A DNA stretch of 64,000 bases. It comes from Thermoanaerobacter ethanolicus JW 200. GTDB taxonomy: Bacteria > Bacillota > Thermoanaerobacteria > Thermoanaerobacterales > Thermoanaerobacteraceae. A program made the translations under genes and the position numbers. The notes below the pieces were generated by a model. That model was given only the letters and a program-made list of their open reading frames with translations, had not been told where the DNA came from and searched no databases. Each line of letters starts with the position of its first letter. Positions within the stretch are counted from its first letter, which is position 1. Positions 58,641 through 64,000 of this stretch are shown piece by piece. Location: assembly GCF_003722315.1 (NCBI RefSeq), contig NZ_CP033580.1:1177001-1241000 (forward strand), given 5' to 3'.

Positions 58641-59687
58641 ATGGAAAACCAAAATAAGTATTGGCTTATCCCTTTTAGTTTTGCTGTAATAATTGTTTTT
58701 GCATTAGTAGTTTATGTTTTTTATGAAATAGGGATCGATAAAAGGGTAGAGGAAATGAGAATAAAAGCGGAAGAAATGGCTTTAGAAGGGAATTTTGATG
58801 CTGCTTTAAATCTTGTCAAATCAGGTTTAGCTTTGCGTCCTAACCATAAGGTATTGCAACAAGACTTGACTTTAATAAATTTTGGGAAGACATTGTATCA
58901 AAAGCTAGAAACAGCTAAAAAGGATGCAGATGATAAAGAATTTGATAAAGCATTGGAAACTGTTTCTACCGTTGAGAAAGAACTTGAAAATCGAAATGGC
59001 GAATATTTTGATATGCTTCGAAAGCTTGTTAATAAATATAAAGGAGAGATAGAAGTAAAGCAAATTTATTACCTTGTTGCTGATAAAAATACGATTGATG
59101 AATTAGCTGATGCATTATCTAGATTAGCCTATATAGACAATCCAGAAGCAAAGAAGGTTGATAAATTAATACGTGAAAAAATAGTTAATATAGCTTATTC
59201 CACTGCTAATGAAATGTTAAAAGATAAGCAGTACAATAAGGCTTTAGAAGTGATAGAAAAAGCTTTGCAATATGATAGCTCTAATGATAAGCTTATTTCA
59301 TTTAAAAAAACTATAATAGAACAAAAAACTGCTTTTGAAAAAGCAGAAGCTCAGAGGATGGAGGAAGCTTTGATTGCTGCGGCACAAGAAGAAGCTATAA
59401 ATAGAACTAATGCTGTTCGGGTATTGAGTATCAAAGGTTATACCAACGAATATGGAGATTTAATCATAGAAGGAGAAATTGAAAATGTGGCCAAAAGACC
59501 TATATATGCGGTGGAGGTTTATTACAATATATATGACGCTGATGGCAATGTTGTTGGTTATGGAAGTGCTTATGTATATCCGAGTTATCTGATGCCTTTG
59601 CAAAGAGGTAGTTTTTCTAATATGCATTATGGAATTTTCAATGCAGCGCATGTTACAGTAACTCGAGTAACATGGTATCTCAACTGA
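58641..59687 (+). CDS. membrane-anchored helical-repeat protein with FxLYD domain
   Basis: A 348-residue protein with one N-terminal membrane helix (about 8-30), then a long helical part with TPR-like pairs (AALNLVKSGLALRPNHKVLQQ, ALEVIEKALQYDSSNDKL), then a beta domain from about 258 (VRVLSIKGYTNEYGDLIIEGEIENVAKRPI...) of the FxLYD kind. It probably faces outward. ATG 58641 follows GGAGGGG. It sits between manC and an HtrA-like protease; a role in cell-surface assembly is possible but not shown. Confidence 0.7.
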   Translation: MENQNKYWLIPFSFAVIIVFALVVYVFYEIGIDKRVEEMRIKAEEMALEGNFDAALNLVKSGLALRPNHKVLQQDLTLINFGKTLYQKLETAKKDADDKEFDKALETVSTVEKELENRNGEYFDMLRKLVNKYKGEIEVKQIYYLVADKNTIDELADALSRLAYIDNPEAKKVDKLIREKIVNIAYSTANEMLKDKQYNKALEVIEKALQYDSSNDKLISFKKTIIEQKTAFEKAEAQRMEEALIAAAQEEAINRTNAVRVLSIKGYTNEYGDLIIEGEIENVAKRPIYAVEVYYNIYDADGNVVGYGSAYVYPSYLMPLQRGSFSNMHYGIFNAAHVTVTRVTWYLN

Positions 59688-59703
59688 AAAAGGGGTAGTA
59701 GAT

Positions 59704-60861
59704 ATGACTCGCTCTAAGAATTCTCTGATTTTTTACCTAGCTCTCACAATTATAGTAGTGGACATTGGACTTATTGCTTTCTTTTTTATTAATAAACAGT
59801 TTCATCAACAAGTAATTACAGGAAGCTCCAGATTAGGTTCTCTTATTGACGAAAATCCGCAGGTAGAAAACAGTAAAGGGAATAATATAAAAGCTATAAT
59901 AGCTGAGAATCAGGAAAAAGTTATGTATATTGAAGTAGATAATGGAGGGGATGTGGTTTCAGGCTCTGGTTTTTTGTATAACACTAATGGTGACGTTATA
60001 ACAAATGCTCACGTGGTTGGAGATGCTGGTGAAGTGAAAGTAAAAACCTATGATGGTCATGAATATATCGGTACAGTAATAGGTAGAGGGAGAGACGTGG
60101 ATGTGGCATTAATACGTGTGCCTGGACTAGCAGGAAAGACTCCCGTTAAAATTTCTTCTAGGAAAGCGGAAGTTGGTGACCCTGTAATTGCTTTAGGAAG
60201 TCCATTGGGATTACAGAATACAGTTACAACAGGGATAATAAGTGGTGTGGGAAGGACTTTCACGATTCCTCCTTATGAGTACAAAGATGTGTATCAAATA
60301 TCTGCTCCTATTGCTCATGGAAGTAGCGGAGGCCCCTTAATAGATCAAAATACAGGAGAAGTTTTAGGTATAAATTCAGCTGGTGCCAGTGAAGGGAGTG
60401 TAGGATTTTCGATACCCATAGGTCAAGTATTACCTCTTGTTGAAAATTGGTCGAAGAATCCATCAAAATCTCAACCAAATGAGTATGCTGTTAGTGTTCA
60501 AGATCAATTTAATGAGGGGCAAAGTATTAAAGACGAAGCGATAGTTTTAATTGAGTATTTTTATGAATGTATCAATTCTCATGATTATGTTAGTGCTTAT
60601 GCACTTTTAGGTAGTGACTGGCAAAGTAGAATTTCTTATCAGAATTTTCGGGATGGTTACCTTAGAACAAAATATGTCAGTATTCTAGATATTATGGCTA
60701 ATGAGAAATATAATAACCGTGTAGAAGTTATTGTAACCATAGAGGCTTTAGAAATTACAACAGAAGGTACTGAACGAGTAAGTCAATATTTGTGTACATA
60801 TGAAGTGGGTTATGAAAATGATCAGTTAAAAATTTTAAAAGGAGAGTTTAAGAAGATTTAA
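59704..60861 (+). CDS. HtrA/DegP-like trypsin-type serine protease, membrane anchored
   Basis: S1C-type protease of 385 residues with an N-terminal membrane helix (about 9-30). The triad is His103 (TNAHVVGD), Asp133 (DVDVALIRV) and Ser208 (HGSSGGPL). There is no PDZ domain. The region from about 268 onward (IEYFYECINSHDYVSAYALLG...) looks like a small NTF2-like extracellular domain. It starts 16 bases after the FxLYD gene, so the two form a pair that may act in surface protein quality control. Confidence 0.85.
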   Translation: MTRSKNSLIFYLALTIIVVDIGLIAFFFINKQFHQQVITGSSRLGSLIDENPQVENSKGNNIKAIIAENQEKVMYIEVDNGGDVVSGSGFLYNTNGDVITNAHVVGDAGEVKVKTYDGHEYIGTVIGRGRDVDVALIRVPGLAGKTPVKISSRKAEVGDPVIALGSPLGLQNTVTTGIISGVGRTFTIPPYEYKDVYQISAPIAHGSSGGPLIDQNTGEVLGINSAGASEGSVGFSIPIGQVLPLVENWSKNPSKSQPNEYAVSVQDQFNEGQSIKDEAIVLIEYFYECINSHDYVSAYALLGSDWQSRISYQNFRDGYLRTKYVSILDIMANEKYNNRVEVIVTIEALEITTEGTERVSQYLCTYEVGYENDQLKILKGEFKKI

Positions 60862-60970
60862 GAACTTGTACAAGAAGTGATGGCAGTTTAATTTAGATAG
60901 TATGTAGTTATAAGCTAATTCTAGTATTTCAAATATAAAGGGTACTTTTAATTTATTTGAAGAGTAAAGT

Positions 60971-61027
60971 ATGGAAGGAAAAGAAGTATTGAAGGAATCG
61001 AAAGAGAAAAAGGGTGAGTATTTGTAA
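60971..61027 (+). pseudogene. duplicate of the manC 3' end
   Basis: EGKEVLKESKEKKGEYL and stop mirrors the manC C-terminus VKEILKELKEKKSEYL and stop, and the DNA is also similar (AAGAGAAAAA.GGTGAGTATTTGTA). Only about 18 codons remain. Confidence 0.6.
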
Positions 61028-61049
61028 GGCTTTAAAGGCAATTTTAGCA

Positions 61050-61076
61050 AACAGGATTATTCCTGTTTTTATTTTT
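61050..61076 (+). terminator. terminator of the polysaccharide/protease region
   Basis: AACAGGA and TCCTGTT form a 7-bp stem with a TTAT loop, followed by TTTATTTTT. Confidence 0.8.
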
Positions 61077-61180
61077 GTCGATATATGTCGAAATATTTTC
61101 AATATTTGTGTTGTTTTTTGAAAAATAAAATGGTAGAATATAGATGGATAAAAATATATTTTCACTTTTTAAAGGTTTTG

Positions 61181-61191
61181 ATTTTAAGATA
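61181..61191. repeat. left 11-bp direct repeat of the DDE insertion sequence
   Basis: ATTTTAAGATA, identical to 62836-62846, bounding the element. Confidence 0.65.
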
Positions 61192-61393
61192 GGGATGTGC
61201 AAAATTAATTAAAATAGTTACGACCAAAAGCCAGAATATGTATAACATACAATATATAGTAATCAAGACTGACAATCAAACATAAAGTAAGGGATAAGGG
61301 AAAAGAAAAGACAAAAAGAGGAGCTAAAAAAGGGCATAAATATCCTGTAGAAGTCAAATGTTAAAAAGTGGCATGAACTAAATTCAGCAAAAG

Positions 61394-62671
61394 TTAAGCC
61401 GATTGCATCAGAGCACTAAGAGACTTAAACTCATCAAATTTACCCAGTTTAATAGCTACAATAGCGACAGTAAGCAAAGTAATATGGCCAAAAGTATTAA
61501 GGTTGCTGACAGAATTAATATTTCTAACATAAGCCTTTTCAAAATCTAGAGCTTTAAATCGAGAATTATATCTTTCTGATTCTACTCTTAGTCTATAGAC
61601 AGCCTTAAAATATAGGGAGTCTCTATTAATAGAAGACCTATAATCAGAAGATATAATAGCATACTTAGTACAGCCTCTATGCTTTTTGCCATTAAAATAT
61701 TTAGGATGCTTTATAGGGCAGGCAGAGTCATCTTTAGAATTACAGAACTTGCAAACAAATTTTTGCTTAATAAAACCATCAAAATACTGCTTGCCGTCTT
61801 TGAGCATTTTAATACCTGCTTCACAAACCATATAACCATCATCAGTCAGTGGAGGATTTTTAGAATTACGCTTGTTAAGAGGAATAAAACAATGACCATG
61901 GAGAGTATCTCTAACAAAATTATAAACTCTCTTAACATCATACCCCTTATCGGCAATAAAATTAACATACTTAAGGTTAAACCACTTATTAGTCTTTTCA
62001 AGTAAAGACAAAGCAACTTCAAAATCGGGGACATCAGCAGGAGTAGTAGTTTCAGCGATAGGCAATCCAGAGATAGCATCAACAATAATATGATTTTTAT
62101 AGCCCCAATAAAACTTATAACGTTTATTAGAAGAATCATTAGAAGCAGAATAAACGCCTAATTTACAATCCTTATCAGACTTAGGCTGATTATCTTTAGA
62201 GAATTTATTTTTAGAAAAAGACTTAGGGTTATTTAACTTAGTGTTAGCTTTAATAGGGGTAGAGTCCATGGAAATAAACTCACCGGAGATAATACCCATA
62301 TTTTTGAGGATATTGACCTGATTTTGAAAAATAGAGGTCAAATAATCATGAGAGAAGTCATTAATAAAACGGCGAAAAGTCCAATAAGAAGGAAGAGGTT
62401 TAGAAATGTCGAAGCCACAAAGATGAGCAATGATAAGATTATTGCGGAGATAATCTAAAAGATCAGAAATTGTGCCGAATCTTTCAGCTTTCATGACAAT
62501 AAAAGCTCTAAAAAGTGCATGATGAGAATAACCCTTACGGCCAGGACTAGAGGAAGGGAATTCAGGTATTAAAGACAGGTCAAGATTTTCAAACATAGAA
62601 GAATAGAAATCAATTTTAGACTGAGAGGTAAAGAGTTCAGGTATATTTAAAAGTAATTGAAGCTGGTACAT
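61394..62671 (-). CDS. DDE transposase, DUF772 type (IS1182/IS4-like)
   Basis: A 425-residue transposase. An N-terminal DUF772-type domain (SHHALFRAFIVMKAERFGTISDLLDYL) is followed by the DDE core: SMDSTPIKAN (first Asp), FIADKGYDVKRVY (second Asp) and YRLRVESERYNSRFK (Glu). A Cys-rich insert is also seen (CKFCNSKDDSACPIKHP). The start codon follows AAGGAGGGGG, and both lie in an inverted repeat. Family name between IS1182 and IS4 groups is not certain. Confidence 0.85.
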   Translation of the reverse strand: MYQLQLLLNIPELFTSQSKIDFYSSMFENLDLSLIPEFPSSSPGRKGYSHHALFRAFIVMKAERFGTISDLLDYLRNNLIIAHLCGFDISKPLPSYWTFRRFINDFSHDYLTSIFQNQVNILKNMGIISGEFISMDSTPIKANTKLNNPKSFSKNKFSKDNQPKSDKDCKLGVYSASNDSSNKRYKFYWGYKNHIIVDAISGLPIAETTTPADVPDFEVALSLLEKTNKWFNLKYVNFIADKGYDVKRVYNFVRDTLHGHCFIPLNKRNSKNPPLTDDGYMVCEAGIKMLKDGKQYFDGFIKQKFVCKFCNSKDDSACPIKHPKYFNGKKHRGCTKYAIISSDYRSSINRDSLYFKAVYRLRVESERYNSRFKALDFEKAYVRNINSVSNLNTFGHITLLTVAIVAIKLGKFDEFKSLSALMQSA

Positions 62672-62749
62672 GTAGGATTTCCCCCTCCTTAAAAAATATT
62701 TTCATGCGGTATATATAATAATTCGACAAATGGGAGGGGAAATCCTACA
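62671..62749 (-). promoter_or_regulatory. inverted repeat covering the transposase ribosome site and start
   Basis: TGTAGGATTTCCCCCTCC (62671-62688) pairs with GGAGGGGAAATCCTACA (62733-62749) with one bulged base. On the transcribed minus strand the arm next to the gene contains both the ribosome site and the ATG. Transcripts entering from outside the element would be untranslatable if folded. Confidence 0.65.
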
Positions 62750-62835
62750 TAAAAGATAAAAAATTCAAGAGTGATAGAAAAAAAGCATGTCTGTGGAATG
62801 GCTTAAATGAAGGCTTTTGAATTTTGCACAAGTCT

Positions 62836-62846
62836 ATTTTAAGATA
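62836..62846. repeat. right 11-bp direct repeat of the DDE insertion sequence
   Basis: ATTTTAAGATA, second copy of the repeat at 61181-61191. Confidence 0.65.
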
Positions 62847-62867
62847 TTAAAGAGGTGAAAGATATAT

Positions 62868-64000
62868 ATGTCTAACAAATGGTATAAAAAGGGCATAGAT
62901 TTAATGAAAAAAATCGATGATACTTTAGCTTCTTATGCTGTGAAAAATTTAAACAAAAATATTAGAAGAAGGTATAGTGAAAATATTATAAACGAAAATG
63001 ATAACAGGACGTGCTTTCAACATGATCGAGATAGAATAATACATTCAAGAGCATTTAGAAGATTAAGAAGTAAGACACAAGTTTTTCTATCAGCTAAAGG
63101 AGATCATTACAGAACAAGATTGAGCCATACTCTAGAAGTATCGCAAATTGCCAGAAGTATTGCAAGAGTTTTTTCGTTAAATGAAGATTTAGTAGAAGCA
63201 ATAGCATTGGGACATGATTTAGGTCATACTCCATTTGGACATATTGGAGAGCGAATATTAAATGAAATTTTGAGTGGAGATAAAATGATTACGCAGAAGT
63301 GCGGTGGATTTAAACATAATTATAATAGTTTAAAAGTGGTAGATTCTTTTGAAAAATCTTATAATGATTTTAGAGGTTTGAATTTAACAAACTATACGCG
63401 AGAAGGCATTTTAAAACACACAAATCTATATTTTAATGGATCTAGGATATATGATCCTAAATTAGATTTAGATGAACTAAATACTGATTTGGATGTACCA
63501 ACTTTTCTTGAAGGACAAGTTGTTGCTATTGCAGATGAAATAGCTCAAATTACTCATATTTAGAAGATGCATTTAGAGCCGGTATAATTTCAATAGATGA
63601 TAAGGATTTAAACGAAATAAAAATATTTAACCAAGCTAGAGAAAATACTCAAACAAAAGTTGATATGAATGCACAACAAATAAGAAGTGGTCTAATAAGG
63701 GATATGATAAATAGGTTAATTCAAGATGTAATAAATGCAACAGCAGTAAATTTAGAAAAAATGAGTTTCAATCCTGAGAATGACAAACTATTTTATTGGA
63801 TAGTGGATTTTTCTGAAGAAATGAAAAAACAATACGAGATCATTAAAAAGATATTAACTGTTTAATGTATTCTTTTGAAATAAACAGAATGGATAAAAAG
63901 GGCAAAATGTATATAGAAAAATTATTTGAAGCATATTATCTAAATCCAGATAGGTTGCCAGATTATGTTTTTGAAAAGTATAATTATTTGAGTGGAGACC
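62868..64000 (+). pseudogene. dgt: frameshifted dGTP triphosphohydrolase gene, runs off the window
   Basis: An HD-domain dNTPase would hydrolyse dGTP to deoxyguanosine and triphosphate. The first piece (62868-63563) has [46 protein letters not shown] and [10 protein letters not shown] frameshift near 63558 moves the reading to [20 protein letters not shown]... up to a stop at 63863. A second shift leads to NRMDKKGKMYIEKLFEAYY to the window edge. The homology across all three pieces is continuous, so this looks like one gene with two indels (or sequencing errors). An IS lies about 30 bases upstream. Confidence 0.8.

Larger units (their letters stand above)
61192..62835 (-). mobile_element. insertion sequence with DUF772/DDE transposase (IS1182- or IS4-like)
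   Basis: About 1.64 kb between 11-bp direct repeats. Near the ends lies a perfect inverted repeat, TGTGCAAAATT (61196-61206) with AATTTTGCACA (62820-62830). It carries one intact-looking transposase gene on the minus strand. The non-coding left part (61207-61393) shows no other gene. The element lies just upstream of the broken dgt gene. Confidence 0.8.

Noticed and set aside
61679-62005. 108-codon plus-strand frame inside the DDE transposase
   Set aside because: Opposite the catalytic core of a clear transposase; no start signals and no motif.

Overview
The window is low-GC, gene-dense DNA of an anaerobic, thermophilic, fermentative Firmicute, most likely Thermoanaerobacter. The evidence is an AdhA-type iron alcohol dehydrogenase behind a Rex-like operator, an [FeFe]-hydrogenase maturase (HydE), a five-gene split glutamate synthase, and a rhamnose/mannose surface-glycan cluster of the kind expected for an S-layer glycoprotein maker. 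Assignments rest on motifs and remembered families; no database search was run.

Layout. 1-5550: a split glutamate synthase operon (glutaminase, FMN synthase core, ferredoxin, FAD reductase, GXGXG protein), convergent with hydE. 6600-7490: IS3-type debris. 7489-8688: adhA with a strong promoter and a Rex-like dyad. 9014-13148: a TPP riboswitch controlling thiD-thiE-thiM-thiW-cytX. 13150-13450: a GGDEF remnant, a 3' piece of a tRNA-Lys and an intact tRNA-Leu(TAG). 13622-19819: protein quality control (tig, clpP, clpX, lon) followed by engB. 19991-26714: an MpsC-like gene and the F-type ATP synthase operon atpBEFHAGDC. On the minus strand: a DMT exporter with nadE, then an ABC importer. 32211-35711: an O-antigen-ligase/TPR protein, a GNAT acetyltransferase and a decayed small coiled-coil gene.

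35760-44381 is an accessory block: an IS110 element with long, structured non-coding flanks, three tandem near-identical AAA-ATPase/PD-(D/E)XK genes that are mosaics of one another, and an Rpn-like nuclease. 44478-60861 is a surface-polysaccharide region: polymerase/ligase, glycosyltransferases, rmlB-A-D-C (dTDP-rhamnose), a polyprenyl-phosphate sugar transferase, manC (GDP-mannose), an FxLYD membrane protein and an HtrA-like protease. It carries several decayed glycosyltransferases, one split by an IS30 element that left a 15-bp target repeat. 61192-62835 is a DDE insertion sequence with 11-bp flanking repeats; beside it lies a frameshifted dgt (dGTPase) gene that runs off the window.

Main points for follow-up: the mosaic ATPase/nuclease array; the structured RNA candidate 3' of the IS110 recombinase; three unrelated transposase genes whose ribosome-binding site or start codon lies in an inverted repeat; the Rex-like site at adhA; and the tRNA-Lys fragment as a possible integration scar.
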